A DNA stretch of 23,570 nucleotides from assembly GCA_021204605.1 (NCBI GenBank), contig JAJPZD010000061.1:1-23570 (forward strand). The letters are read 5' to 3'. A program made the translations under genes and the position numbers. Within the stretch, counting starts at the first letter, position 1, and each line of letters opens with the position of its first letter. The DNA comes from Prevotella sp. (lineage in GTDB: Bacteria; Bacteroidota; Bacteroidia; Bacteroidales; Bacteroidaceae). The notes beneath the pieces were generated by a model. It had not been told where the DNA came from. It worked only from the letters and a program-made list of their open reading frames with translations, and searched no databases. Shown here piece after piece: positions 6,875 through 15,212 of this stretch.

Positions 6875-8261
6875 ATATCATACAACAAGCAAGCGACTTC
6901 TATGCGACTTGGTCACACCCGTCAGTGCTTATCTGAAAGTGCGCGACGTATATCCGCAGAGTGCGCTGATGGAGAGTTCCGACTATCATGGTCAGGAGAA
7001 CTCGAAGTCGTTCATTGCCCTACACCCGATAGCCTCGGTGAGCATCGGGCACGGTATCGGGCGCATGACCTTGCCGGATGCAAGTATTATCGAGCATGCC
7101 ATCACTGAGGAATATGGCACAGCCGACCTTATCAATGACTTCATCAGCAAATTTGAAATTATAGGTGACAACAGAGAATATTGCGGCATGTATGGATATA
7201 CATCGTTCAATGCAGTAAGATATTTCGAGAACATCGCCGTGAAGGATGAGACACAGAAGGAGAACGATGCGCCCGACCTGCTGTACATATTATATAAGGA
7301 CATCGTGGTGTTCGACCATTTCCGCAACCAGATGACACTCGTGCAACTCCTGCACAACTGTGAGGTAGGAACCCTTGACGAGTTGGAGAAGTACATCTCC
7401 AACCATTCCTGCCATACCTATGGTTTCCACCCCATCGGGGATTTCTGGAGCACACTCTCTGATGACGAGCACCGTGAGAACATACGTAAGGGTATCGCCC
7501 ACTGTCTCCGTGGCGATGTGTTCCAGATAGTGCTGTCGCGCCGTTTCAAACAGCGTTACAACGGTGACGACTTCAAGCTGTACAGAGCATTGCGCAGCAT
7601 TAACCCCAGTCCGTATCTGTTCTATTTTGATTTCGGCGGTTTCCGTATCTTCGGTTCCAGTCCGGAGACCCATTGCCGCATAGTGGGCAGGCAGGCATAT
7701 ATCGACCCCATTGCCGGGACGACGAAAAGGACGGGCAATGTGGAGGAGGACAGGCGGAACGCCCTCTACCTGAAAAACGACCCGAAGGAGAATGCGGAGC
7801 ATGTGATGTTGGTTGATTTGGCCCGCAATGACCTAAGCCGCAACTGCCATGACGTGCATGTGGAATTCTACAAGGACATGCAGCTATACAGTCATGTGAT
7901 TCATTTGGTAAGCCGTGTATCAGGCGTGCTGAATGATGCTGCCGACCCTGTGAAGGCTTTCATCGACACATTCCCTGCCGGAACGCTCAGCGGTGCGCCG
8001 AAGGTCAGGGCAATGCAGCTGATCAGCGAATACGAGCCCCACAACCGTGGGGCGTACGGCGGATGTATCGGTTTCATAGGCCTAAACGGAGATTTGAACC
8101 AGGCTATCACCATCCGGACGTTTGTAAGCCGCAACAACGAGTTGTGGTTTCAGGCTGGCGGTGGCATAGTGGCCAAGAGCGACGTGGAATATGAGCTGCA
8201 GGAGGTTAACAACAAGTTGGGCGCATTGCGCAGGGCAATAGAAATAGCGGAGAAGATATGA
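6861..8261 (+). CDS. trpE: Anthranilate synthase component I
   Basis: TrpE converts chorismate to anthranilate using ammonia supplied by TrpG. The product is 466 residues from the ATG at 6861. An ATG four codons upstream (6849) is possible, but AAGGATGAG lies at a ribosome-binding distance from 6861, and the protein then starts MTQFKYHTTSKRL. The Trp feedback site is seen as LMESSD (36-41, the LLES-type motif), so the enzyme is probably inhibited by tryptophan. Catalytic-domain motifs are present in order: GSSPETHCRI, IDPIAGTTKRTG, LVDLARNDLSR, SGAPKVRAMQ, YGGCIGF and the C-terminal GGGIVAKSDVEYE. The gene overlaps trpB by 14 bases and trpG by 4. Confidence 0.96.
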   Translation: MTQFKYHTTSKRLLCDLVTPVSAYLKVRDVYPQSALMESSDYHGQENSKSFIALHPIASVSIGHGIGRMTLPDASIIEHAITEEYGTADLINDFISKFEIIGDNREYCGMYGYTSFNAVRYFENIAVKDETQKENDAPDLLYILYKDIVVFDHFRNQMTLVQLLHNCEVGTLDELEKYISNHSCHTYGFHPIGDFWSTLSDDEHRENIRKGIAHCLRGDVFQIVLSRRFKQRYNGDDFKLYRALRSINPSPYLFYFDFGGFRIFGSSPETHCRIVGRQAYIDPIAGTTKRTGNVEEDRRNALYLKNDPKENAEHVMLVDLARNDLSRNCHDVHVEFYKDMQLYSHVIHLVSRVSGVLNDAADPVKAFIDTFPAGTLSGAPKVRAMQLISEYEPHNRGAYGGCIGFIGLNGDLNQAITIRTFVSRNNELWFQAGGGIVAKSDVEYELQEVNNKLGALRRAIEIAEKI

Positions 8262-8821
8262 ATATAGTAATCATAGACAATTATGACTCTTTCACATACA
8301 ACTTGAGTCATCTTATCAAGGAACTTGGAGCAGATGTTACGGTGTATCGCAATGACAGATTCCTACTGTCTGACCTTGAGCCATTCGACAAGATTGTGCT
8401 GTCGCCAGGTCCCGGCATCCCTTGTGAGGCCGGTCTGCTCTTGGATGTCATAAAGGCATACGCCGGGCGCAAGCCCATCCTTGGCATCTGTCTGGGGCAT
8501 CAGGCCATTGGCGAGACATTCGGTGCAAAGCTGACAAACCTTAGCGAGGTGTTTCACGGCGTGGCGACACCGGTGCATATATGTGCTGATGACTATATCT
8601 ACGACACGTTGCCAACCACTCTGGAGGTGGGGCGTTACCACTCGTGGATAGTTGACAGAGGCACTCTGCCCGAATGTTTAGAGGTTACGAGCGTGAGTGA
8701 TGAGGGCTACATCATGTCAATGCGTCATAAGGTGTATGACATACGAGGCATACAGTATCACCCTGAAAGCGTACTGACCCCTGACGGTGAATGTATAATG
8801 AACAATTGGTTGAAGCAATGA
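8258..8821 (+). CDS. trpG: Anthranilate synthase component II (glutamine amidotransferase)
   Basis: TrpG hydrolyses glutamine and channels ammonia to TrpE. The 187-residue protein is a complete class I amidotransferase: NYDSFTYNL at the N-terminus, oxyanion strand LSPGPG (48-53), nucleophile Cys78 in GICLGHQAIGE, and the His168/Glu170 pair in IQYHPESV. It is a stand-alone protein, not fused to TrpE or TrpD as in some bacteria. Its ATG overlaps the trpE stop by 4 bases (ATGA), and its stop overlaps the trpD start in the same way, which favours coupled translation of the partners. Bacteroidetes may also use it as PabA, since no second copy is visible here; that is conjecture. Confidence 0.96.
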   Translation: MNIVIIDNYDSFTYNLSHLIKELGADVTVYRNDRFLLSDLEPFDKIVLSPGPGIPCEAGLLLDVIKAYAGRKPILGICLGHQAIGETFGAKLTNLSEVFHGVATPVHICADDYIYDTLPTTLEVGRYHSWIVDRGTLPECLEVTSVSDEGYIMSMRHKVYDIRGIQYHPESVLTPDGECIMNNWLKQ

Positions 8822-9813
8822 AAAAATATCTGTTAAATCTGATTGAAGGAGGCACATTATCCCGTGAGGATACCCATGAGATAATGCTGAATATTACGAA
8901 AGAGAAATACAACGTGCAGCAGATAGCCGCACTACTCATGGCATTGCAGGTGCGAGGCGTGAGCGTTGATGAACTGCTCGGTTTCCGTGACGGGCTGCTT
9001 GAGACGGGCAAGCATATTGACCTCGATGGCGAGAACACCATCGACATCGTGGGTACAGGCGGTGACGGCAAGAACACGTTCAACATCAGCACTTGCTGCT
9101 CATTTGTTGTAGCCGGTGCCGGCTACAAGGTTACGAAGCATGGCAATTTCGGCAGTACGAGTGTCAGTGGGGCAAGCAACATCCTGCAGGAGTTCGGAGC
9201 TAAATTCTCAGATGATGCCGACAAGCTGCGCCGCTCGCTTGACGAGGCTGGCATCTGCTATTTTCATGCACCCCTGTTCGCCTACGGAATGAAATTCGTC
9301 GGACCTACCCGCAAGGCATTGGCTGTCCCCACCTGTTTCAACTTGTTGGGGCCGTTGGTCAATCCCTGCCATGCCAAGAACTCGCTGCACGGAACAGCCA
9401 CGCAGGACCAGATGCGTCTGTACAACAACGTACACCAGAAGATAGGCGACAACTATGGTATTGTTTACAGCTATGATGGCTACGACGAGATCTCACTGAC
9501 CGGCACATTCAAGTATATCTTCAACAATCAGGAGAAAGTGTATTCACCTGAAGATCTCGGATTGAAGCGTGTCAGTGAGCAGGAGTTAAACGGAGGGAGC
9601 ACTATCGAGGATGCCAAGCGTATATTCATCAGTGTCCTTGAGGGTACAAGTTCTGAGGGACAGAGAAACGTGGTCATGGTGAATGCGGCATGCGCCATCA
9701 GCGTGATTGACAAAGGTCTCAGTTTTGAGGACAGTATCGCCGTAGCAAAGGAGAGTTTGGAAAGCGGAAAGGCATTAACGACGTTCCGTAAATTCATAGA
9801 AGTGAACCAATGA
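8818..9813 (+). CDS. trpD: Anthranilate phosphoribosyltransferase
   Basis: TrpD transfers the phosphoribosyl group of PRPP to anthranilate. I place the start at 8818, giving an ATGA overlap with trpG and 331 residues beginning MKKYLLNLIEGG; an in-frame ATG nine codons earlier would overlap trpG more and adds residues outside the family pattern. The PRPP-binding loop GTGGDGKNTFNIST is at 79-92 and KHGN at 107-110, followed by FGSTSVSGASN; many other TrpD proteins have Arg-Ala-x-Ser after KHGN, so this variant looks lineage-typical. The C-terminal part has CHAKNSLHGT near 192-201. The stop overlaps the trpC start by 4 bases. Confidence 0.95.
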   Translation: MKKYLLNLIEGGTLSREDTHEIMLNITKEKYNVQQIAALLMALQVRGVSVDELLGFRDGLLETGKHIDLDGENTIDIVGTGGDGKNTFNISTCCSFVVAGAGYKVTKHGNFGSTSVSGASNILQEFGAKFSDDADKLRRSLDEAGICYFHAPLFAYGMKFVGPTRKALAVPTCFNLLGPLVNPCHAKNSLHGTATQDQMRLYNNVHQKIGDNYGIVYSYDGYDEISLTGTFKYIFNNQEKVYSPEDLGLKRVSEQELNGGSTIEDAKRIFISVLEGTSSEGQRNVVMVNAACAISVIDKGLSFEDSIAVAKESLESGKALTTFRKFIEVNQ

Positions 9814-10604
9814 GGGACATATTGGATGATATAGTGGCTCACAAGCGTATTGAGGTGGCACGCCAGAAAGAGGAAGTGCCGCCAAAGATGTTGTACGCCC
9901 ATGTGGAAAAACTTTTGGAAAGTGGTGTGCAAGTACGCAGTATGCTCAAGTCGCTCTCTGAAAGTCCCTACGGCATAATCGCTGAGTTCAAGCGCAAGAG
10001 TCCTTCGAAAGGGTGGATTCATGCTGACACTGTTCCGATGGATGTCGTCCCTGTGTATGCCCGTAATGGTGCTTCGGCACTGAGCATCCTCACCGATGAG
10101 GAGTATTTCGGAGGCTCATTAGATTATGTCCGCCAGGTGCGGCCGCATGTGTCGGTTCCTATTTTGCGGAAGGATTTCATCGTGGATGAGTACCAACTGT
10201 TTCAGGCTAAGGACATCGGGGCAGATGCGGTGTTGCTCATTGCGGCAGACCTGACAAAAAGCGAATGTTCGCAGCTCAACAAGACGGCTCATGAGCTGCA
10301 GTTGGAGGTGCTCCTTGAAATACATTCTCCGAATGAAATAGACTATGTTACTCCAGAGGTGGATATGGTGGGAGTGAACAACCGCAATCTCGGTACATTC
10401 CATACCGACGTGCAGAACTCTTTCAACCTTGCTCACCTGCTGCCGGAAGAAAAGCTGAAAGTGAGTGAGAGCGGCATCAGCGACCCTGCTGTGATACGCA
10501 GTTTGCGAGAGGTGGGTTTCCGTGGTTTTCTCATTGGGGAGTGCTTTATGAAAGAGAACGCTCCCGGTGAGGCATTATCCAAATTTATCAAGGCAATTGG
10601 ATAG
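9810..10604 (+). CDS. trpC: Indole-3-glycerol phosphate synthase
   Basis: TrpC closes the indole ring of CdRP to give indole-3-glycerol phosphate. The 264-residue TIM barrel has the key segments in order: IIAEFKRKSPSKG (Glu59, Lys61, Ser64), LRKDFIVDEYQ with Lys121, IAADL near 144-148, VGVNNRNLGTF (Asn-Asn-Arg-Asn-Leu), VSESGI and GFLIGECFM. It is separate from TrpF, unlike the fused TrpC-TrpF of enterobacteria. The start overlaps trpD by 4 bases. After it comes the only real gap inside the operon, 67 bases before trpF. Confidence 0.96.
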   Translation: MRDILDDIVAHKRIEVARQKEEVPPKMLYAHVEKLLESGVQVRSMLKSLSESPYGIIAEFKRKSPSKGWIHADTVPMDVVPVYARNGASALSILTDEEYFGGSLDYVRQVRPHVSVPILRKDFIVDEYQLFQAKDIGADAVLLIAADLTKSECSQLNKTAHELQLEVLLEIHSPNEIDYVTPEVDMVGVNNRNLGTFHTDVQNSFNLAHLLPEEKLKVSESGISDPAVIRSLREVGFRGFLIGECFMKENAPGEALSKFIKAIG

Positions 10605-10671
10605 GTCACGGGATATAATCAAGGAATGGAATTTCAAACAATACGAAAAGCCCCAAGACAAATAAGGCGTT

Positions 10672-11298
10672 ATGATAATCAAGGTATGTGGCATGAGTGA
10701 CGGTCAGAATATCAGGGAGGTTGAAAGCCTGCGCCCTGATATGATGGGCTTTATCTGTTGGGAAAAGAGCAAGAGGAATGTCTCTGTCAAGCCTTCTTAT
10801 CTGCCAGAGGTATGCCGTGTCGGTGTGTTCGTTGACCCTACTATAGAAGAAATAGTCGAAAAGGCTCGGATGCTCGGTCTGAACAGGATACAGTTGCATG
10901 GCAGTGAGCCGCCGGAGATGTGCGATACCGTTTATCAAGCCACAGGTCTTCCCATTACAAAAGTCTTTTCGGTCAATGATAAGACGGATATAGAGAAATA
11001 TCACGACTACGAGGATCTGACGTCTGTTGACCTGTTTCTCTTCGACACCAAGTGCAAGACGGTTGGGGGTAGCGGTGAGCAGTTCAACTGGGATGTGCTG
11101 CGCTGCTATGATGGCAAGAGACCTTTTCTGTTGGCTGGTGGTATCGGTCCTGGCGATGAACAGAGGGTATTAAGTTTCAGTCATCCGCGTTTTGCCGGTA
11201 TCGACCTTAACAGCCGTTTTGAGACCGCTCCGGGGATTAAAGACAGCAAACAACTTGACAAGTTTATAAATACAATTCGACATGAACAGAATAAATGA
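10672..11298 (+). CDS. trpF: Phosphoribosylanthranilate isomerase
   Basis: TrpF carries out the Amadori rearrangement of phosphoribosylanthranilate to CdRP. The 208-residue TIM barrel has the catalytic Cys6 in IKVCGM and catalytic Asp125 in FDTK, the Arg35-containing segment SKRNV, GGSGEQFNW (132-140), LAGGIGPGD, and the phosphate-binding end GIDLNSRFE. The segment GFICWEKSKRNV is close to the usual GFIFxxKSPRxV but lacks the Pro. A 67-base spacer precedes the gene, in which I see neither promoter nor terminator. Its 3' end overlaps trpA by 17 bases. Confidence 0.94.
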   Translation: MIIKVCGMSDGQNIREVESLRPDMMGFICWEKSKRNVSVKPSYLPEVCRVGVFVDPTIEEIVEKARMLGLNRIQLHGSEPPEMCDTVYQATGLPITKVFSVNDKTDIEKYHDYEDLTSVDLFLFDTKCKTVGGSGEQFNWDVLRCYDGKRPFLLAGGIGPGDEQRVLSFSHPRFAGIDLNSRFETAPGIKDSKQLDKFINTIRHEQNK

Positions 11299-12055
11299 CT
11301 TATTTACGAGGAAGAGCAAAAATCTGCTTTCCATATATTTCTGTGCCGGGCATCCTACGTTGGACGGTACTGCGGAAGTGATACGTGCTTTGGAGAGCAA
11401 GGGTATTGATATGATTGAGATAGGCATTCCTTTCAGCGATCCGATGGCAGACGGACCTGTGATTCAGGATGCCGCTACAAAGGCGTTGCGCAATGGCATG
11501 TCGCTGCGTACCCTGTTTGCTCAGTTGGAGGGCATCAGAGAGGCGGTGAAGATGCCGCTTATCCTCATGGGTTACATGAATCCGATATACCGGTATGGCT
11601 ATGAGAATTTTTTCAAGGAGTGTAAGCGCATTGGCATTGATGGCACTATCATCCCCGACCTGCCATTCAAGGACTATATGGAGCAGGTGAAGCCTATTGC
11701 CGACAAGTATGACATACGAGTCATAATGCTTATAACTCCGGAGACGAGCGACGAGCGCATCCGTTTCATCGATGAGAACACCGATGGTTTCATCTATATG
11801 GTCAGCAGTGCCGCAATCACCGGTGCACAGAAGGAGTTCAACGAGGCCAAACAGAGGTATTTCAACCATGTCAACTCTATGGGGCTGCACAACTACCGCA
11901 TGATAGGATTCGGTGTCAGCAACAAGCAGACCCTTGAGAGTGCCCAGTTGAATGCTAACGGAGCGATTATCGGCAGCAAGTTTGTCCAGCTTCTTGAGCA
12001 ATACGGCAACCCCTCCGCCGCCTGTGATGCCCTTCTCGATGCCTTGGAGGAATAG
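11282..12055 (+). CDS. trpA: Tryptophan synthase alpha subunit
   Basis: TrpA cleaves indole-3-glycerol phosphate and passes indole through the tunnel to TrpB. The 257-residue TIM barrel carries both catalytic acids: Glu46 in DMIEIGIPFSDP and Asp57 in ADGPVIQ. The phosphate-binding end is seen in GFGVSNKQ and IIGSKFVQ. The start ATG lies inside the trpF coding sequence (17-base overlap), so it is probably translated by coupling. The gene ends the operon with no visible terminator: its TAG is followed immediately, without a single spacer base, by the stop codon of the convergent dehydrogenase gene. Confidence 0.96.
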   Translation: MNRINDLFTRKSKNLLSIYFCAGHPTLDGTAEVIRALESKGIDMIEIGIPFSDPMADGPVIQDAATKALRNGMSLRTLFAQLEGIREAVKMPLILMGYMNPIYRYGYENFFKECKRIGIDGTIIPDLPFKDYMEQVKPIADKYDIRVIMLITPETSDERIRFIDENTDGFIYMVSSAAITGAQKEFNEAKQRYFNHVNSMGLHNYRMIGFGVSNKQTLESAQLNANGAIIGSKFVQLLEQYGNPSAACDALLDALEE

Positions 12056-13051
12056 CTACTTTACCTCGTTGGCCAGGTTTTTTCCTTCCTCCCAGTCGCG
12101 AATGTTTTGGAGTGTTGTCTCAGCGATGTTACGCATTGCCTCTCTTGTGAAGAAGGCCTGGTGTGAAGTAACGATCACGTTGGGCATCATAAGCAGCAGA
12201 CTGAGCTTGTCGTCGTCGATCATCTTGTCGCTGCGGTCCTCATAGAAGAATTTCTGTTCCTCCTCATATACGTCAAGGCCGGCAGAGCCTACGGCATTGC
12301 ACCTAAGTCCCTCGATAAGGTCCTCTGTCTTTATCAGCTTTCCTCTACCGGTGTTGATAATCATCACACCCTTTTTCATCTTCGCGATACTGTCTTTATT
12401 GATGAGGAATTTCGTGTCATCGGTAAGCGGACAGTGTAGGGATATGATGTCGCTGCCGGCATACAGTTCATCGAGAGTCACCATTTTAACGCCCTGCTCC
12501 TCTGCGAATTTCATATCCGGGTACAAGTCGTAAGCGAGGACATTCATTCCGAAGCCTTTCACTATTTTAATCAGCTCCTTGGCGATACGCCCCATGCCGA
12601 CAATGCCGACAGTCTTGCCGTACATATCGAAGCCGAGCAGTCCTTTCAGCTTGAAGTTGCCCTCACGAGTTCTGTAAACGGAGCGATAGACCTTGCGGTT
12701 GAGGCACAGCATCAGGGTCATGGCATACTCTGCCACGGCATGTGGGGAATAAGCCGGCACTCTCACCACCTTTATGCGCCCTTTGGCGGCGTTCAGGTCA
12801 ACGTTGTTGAACCCTGCGCACCTCAGTGCGATGAGTTTCACGCCGTTGTTGACCAACTCATCAATGACGTATGCATCACATTCGGCATTCACGAATATGC
12901 ACACCACATCCATACCCTTAGAGGCATGCACGCTATGAGCTGTCAGACGGTCCTTGCTATAGAACATCTCAAAGCCGAAATTCTCGTTTACTCTGTCGAA
13001 GGATTCCCGGTCATAACTCTTGGCATCAAAAAAAGCTACTTTTACTGACAT
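12056..13051 (-). CDS. ldhA: D-lactate dehydrogenase-like 2-hydroxyacid dehydrogenase
   Basis: The 331-residue protein belongs to the NAD-dependent D-2-hydroxyacid dehydrogenases. Seen are the Rossmann motif GIVGMGRIA (149-157) with Asp175 after the second strand (AYDLYP; fits NAD rather than NADP), and the catalytic triad Arg236 (NTGRG), Glu264 (VYEEE) and His297 (TSHQAF). The substrate-side block LRCAGFNNVDL (77-86) and VPAYSPHAVAEYA (98-110) are typical of the D-lactate dehydrogenase (LdhA) branch, which reduces pyruvate to D-lactate in fermentation. A related 2-oxoacid substrate is possible. It has its own -7 box (13090-13097) and converges on trpA. Confidence 0.88.
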   Translation of the reverse strand: MSVKVAFFDAKSYDRESFDRVNENFGFEMFYSKDRLTAHSVHASKGMDVVCIFVNAECDAYVIDELVNNGVKLIALRCAGFNNVDLNAAKGRIKVVRVPAYSPHAVAEYAMTLMLCLNRKVYRSVYRTREGNFKLKGLLGFDMYGKTVGIVGMGRIAKELIKIVKGFGMNVLAYDLYPDMKFAEEQGVKMVTLDELYAGSDIISLHCPLTDDTKFLINKDSIAKMKKGVMIINTGRGKLIKTEDLIEGLRCNAVGSAGLDVYEEEQKFFYEDRSDKMIDDDKLSLLLMMPNVIVTSHQAFFTREAMRNIAETTLQNIRDWEEGKNLANEVK

Positions 13052-13089
13052 ATCTTTATTTTTTTAATGATTAGTTTAATTATTTTCTA

Positions 13090-13097
13090 CAAAGTTA
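13090..13097 (-). promoter_or_regulatory. -7 box of the D-lactate dehydrogenase gene
   Basis: TAACTTTG on the minus strand matches TAnnTTTG, about 40 bases upstream of the start codon. No clear -33 TTTG is visible. Confidence 0.6.
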
Positions 13098-13143
13098 GTA
13101 AAATTTTTATTTCTTATTTTGCGACGTAAGGAGCATAACGCAG

Positions 13144-13169
13144 AAAGGGCAATCTACCGACTGCCCTTC
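13144..13169 (-). terminator. Hairpin after the ferredoxin gene, possible terminator
   Basis: AAGGGCA (13145-13151) pairs with TGCCCTT (13162-13168); the stem extends inward by two more pairs after one mismatch. On the minus strand only a short TTTCT follows, so termination would be weak. It lies 27 bases after the ferredoxin stop codon. Confidence 0.5.
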
Positions 13170-13195
13170 TTGTTTCTTTCTTCAAAAGTTGTTCC

Positions 13196-13363
13196 TTATG
13201 GAAGGCTGATAGCCTCTGAAGGACAAACGTCAGCACAAGTTCCGCACTCTGTGCAAACGTCTGGGTCAATTGAATACTTGTCACCTTCTGATATTGCTCC
13301 TGATGGGCACTCATCAATACAAGTGCCACAAGCAATACAATCATCACCGATTACGTAAGCCAT
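13196..13363 (-). CDS. 2[4Fe-4S] ferredoxin
   Basis: This 55-residue protein carries two cluster motifs: CIACGTCIDECP (Cys9, 12, 15, 19) and CTECGTCADVCP (Cys37, 40, 43, 47), each CxxCxxCxxxCP. It is the small clostridial-type electron carrier used with pyruvate:ferredoxin oxidoreductase and hydrogenases in anaerobes, and would act in the cytoplasm. The start ATG (13361-13363) is followed by MAYVIGDDCIACG, the standard N-terminus, and the stop is TAA. The length is normal; the gene is easily missed by ORF cut-offs. It has its own -7 box and a palindrome just upstream, and is a single-gene unit between the dehydrogenase and porT. Confidence 0.95.
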   Translation of the reverse strand: MAYVIGDDCIACGTCIDECPSGAISEGDKYSIDPDVCTECGTCADVCPSEAISLP

Positions 13364-13415
13364 GATAATATTAAATTTTAATGTTAATAATGAGTCATTG
13401 TACTTTTGTACACCG

Positions 13416-13423
13416 CAAAGATA
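13416..13423 (-). promoter_or_regulatory. -7 box of the ferredoxin gene
   Basis: TATCTTTG on the minus strand is a perfect TAnnTTTG about 53 bases upstream of the start codon. The expected -33 position has no TTTG and is occupied by the palindrome at 13437-13458. Confidence 0.65.
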
Positions 13424-13436
13424 ATATAATTATTTC

Positions 13437-13458
13437 AGATACCTACTTTTAGGTATCT
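13437..13458. promoter_or_regulatory. Perfect palindrome at about -40 of the ferredoxin promoter
   Basis: Arms AGATACCTA (13437-13445) and TAGGTATCT (13450-13458) are perfect 9-bp inverted repeats around CTTT. The centre lies about 39 bases upstream of the predicted ferredoxin transcription start, over the missing -33 element. This is the usual place for an activator site. A T-run follows on the plus strand, but nothing is transcribed in that direction here, so a terminator role is less likely. No regulator is identified. Confidence 0.45.
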
Positions 13459-13555
13459 TATTTTTTCATATTTAACGTTTTAAGTTGTTTGTGTTTGATT
13501 ATTGTGATATATTTCGGGGATCTAATACCATGAATTGATGATTATCCCCAAAACA

Positions 13556-14302
13556 TTACTCGAAATAAAATGACAGCACGAACATTTTGGTGTGCGCCTC
13601 TTTCACTGATGTGGCATACATCTTCATATTGGTGTCCTTAAGTCTGTCGGCATGCCCGGTGTCAAGACTGTTGATAAGTCCGTAACAGAATTTCAGTTCT
13701 GTGCGGAACTTGAAGAAGGGGAGATAGAAACTGTTGCCTAAGCCTATTTCGAAGAACACGTCATAGCCTTTCAGTTTTAGATAGTCGCTGTCCTTGCCGG
13801 AGAGGTTCATCATAGGGTTCAAGCCACACACGATATACGGGCGGACATTGTTGTATCGCGGCGCATTGAAGAGCAGGTCGAGCGCTGCGGAGATATAGAC
13901 ATTTTTCATGTCCTGGTTTTGCGTGATCTGTTTGCCGTTCTCCAGCTGGTCGGTCATGTTAATGAAGGTGAGGTGCTTGTTGCCGAAATACAGTGTGGGT
14001 GCTATGCGGAACGAGAAGAGGTCGCTAAGGCGGCACTCGCCGAGCACGCCGACGGTGAATCCCGGGTCCCATCTGTCTTGGTCGCATGTTATGACCTTTT
14101 CCACGGTGGTGCCGTCATCACTTGTAATGATCTGAGGCCCCACGTTCATCAGTTCCAGGTCCTGCAGGTGCATGCCGACAATAACGCCGAAATGGAAGGG
14201 GCGCAGGTCGATATACGGTTTGTTCTGCACCTTGTCGTTGTACTGTGCATGCGCTTGGAGAGCAATGGCAAGGAAGATGATTATGGAAAGCAGTTTTCTC
14301 AT
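13556..14302 (-). CDS. porT: PorT, type IX secretion outer-membrane protein
   Basis: The 248-residue protein has a signal peptide (MRKLLSIIIFLAIALQAHAQ, cleavage after AHA) and then an eight-stranded-barrel-like pattern. The N-terminal block NKPYIDLRPFHFGVIVGMHLQDLE and the end FKFRTELKFCYGLINSL ... HTKMFVLSFYFE, with a terminal aromatic strand, match the PorT/SprT family. In Porphyromonas gingivalis PorT is needed for secretion of gingipains through the type IX system. The gene is 61 bases downstream of the 5'-nucleotidase pair with no promoter seen between, so it may be read from the promoter at 16040. The call relies on remembered family blocks and length. Confidence 0.85.
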   Translation of the reverse strand: MRKLLSIIIFLAIALQAHAQYNDKVQNKPYIDLRPFHFGVIVGMHLQDLELMNVGPQIITSDDGTTVEKVITCDQDRWDPGFTVGVLGECRLSDLFSFRIAPTLYFGNKHLTFINMTDQLENGKQITQNQDMKNVYISAALDLLFNAPRYNNVRPYIVCGLNPMMNLSGKDSDYLKLKGYDVFFEIGLGNSFYLPFFKFRTELKFCYGLINSLDTGHADRLKDTNMKMYATSVKEAHTKMFVLSFYFE

Positions 14303-14363
14303 CGTACTTATAATAACGTCTTGTTGCCCCTGTTATTACATTCCGTTTTAAAAAAGGGTTGTC

Positions 14364-15212
14364 TTATTTCCTCGCCTTGTCTAAGTCAAGGATTATCTTG
14401 CCGACGAAGATACCGCTTTTTCCATTCTGGTCATTAGGTATTTCCTTACCGTCAAGATTTTTCACGTATTGAATGGTCTGCAAATAAGTATGTGAGTGTC
14501 CGCCAAGCACTATGTCGATATTCCTCGTCTGTGCCATCATCATGTTGTCGTCTATGCCGCCCACGTTCCAGCCCAGGTGTGAAATGCAGATCACGAGGTC
14601 GCATTTCTCCTTGTTTTTCAACAAGTCAGCCACCTCGTTGGCTGCCTTTATCGGGTCGTTGTAGTTCACGCCCTCGCAGGTCTTGGCGAACACGAGGCCC
14701 TCCAACTGTGGGGAGATGCCAAACACGCCAATTTTCAGATGGTTACGCTTTATTATGGTGTATGGTTTCACTATTTCCTCAAGGGCTGTTCCCGTGAAGT
14801 CGTAGTTGGCGCACACTATCGGGAACTCAGCCTCCTTGAACAGCCTCGCCATGTTGTCCACGCCGAAGTCAAACTCATGGTTGCCGATGGTGGCGACATC
14901 ATACCCCATTTTGTTCATCAGGCCTATTTCCACATCACCCTTGTACATTGTATAATAAGGAGAGCCCTGTGAGAAATCACCACTGTCGATGAGCAGCAGG
15001 TTAGGATATTCTGTTCTCTGCATTTTTATCATCTCTGCCCTGCGTATATACCCGCCCCTGCCGGCTAAAAGGGTGTCGGCAAGTGTGGGGTTGAGGGGGT
15101 AAATGCAACTGTGCGTATCGTTGGTGTGCAGTATCACTATCTGTTTCTTCTTGGCAACGACATTCAAGGTCAGTGTCAAGGCTATCGTCAATGTTATTAT
15201 TATGTGTCTCAT
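14364..15212 (-). CDS. Metallophosphatase domain of a split 5'-nucleotidase
   Basis: The 282-residue protein has a signal peptide (MRHIIITLTIALTLTLNVVA) and one calcineurin-like phosphoesterase domain. The two-metal motifs appear in order: ILHTNDTH (Asp32, His34), LIDSGDF, TIGNHEFD, ISHLGWN and GGHSHT. This is the N-terminal half of UshA-type 5'-nucleotidases, which release phosphate from nucleotides in the periplasm. The substrate-binding C-terminal half is not attached; it is encoded by the gene just upstream, with a 4-base overlap (15209-15212). The two proteins probably work as a pair, so cleavage by this subunit alone is uncertain. Split genes of this kind occur widely in Bacteroidetes. 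Confidence 0.9.
   Translation of the reverse strand: MRHIIITLTIALTLTLNVVAKKKQIVILHTNDTHSCIYPLNPTLADTLLAGRGGYIRRAEMIKMQRTEYPNLLLIDSGDFSQGSPYYTMYKGDVEIGLMNKMGYDVATIGNHEFDFGVDNMARLFKEAEFPIVCANYDFTGTALEEIVKPYTIIKRNHLKIGVFGISPQLEGLVFAKTCEGVNYNDPIKAANEVADLLKNKEKCDLVICISHLGWNVGGIDDNMMMAQTRNIDIVLGGHSHTYLQTIQYVKNLDGKEIPNDQNGKSGIFVGKIILDLDKARK

Noticed and set aside
8791..8817. Upstream ATG as the trpD start
   Set aside because: The ATG at 8818 makes the ATGA overlap seen at the other operon joints and starts at the family's first helix.
13114..13358. Two frames of about 78 codons, one per strand, covering the ferredoxin gene
   Set aside because: Both are out of frame with the cysteine-rich 55-residue ferredoxin, which has perfect cluster motifs and a promoter.
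14311..14338. Inverted repeat TAATAAC/GTTATTA between porT and the metallophosphatase gene as a terminator
   Set aside because: Only 7 bp with a 14-base loop and no T-run; too weak to call.
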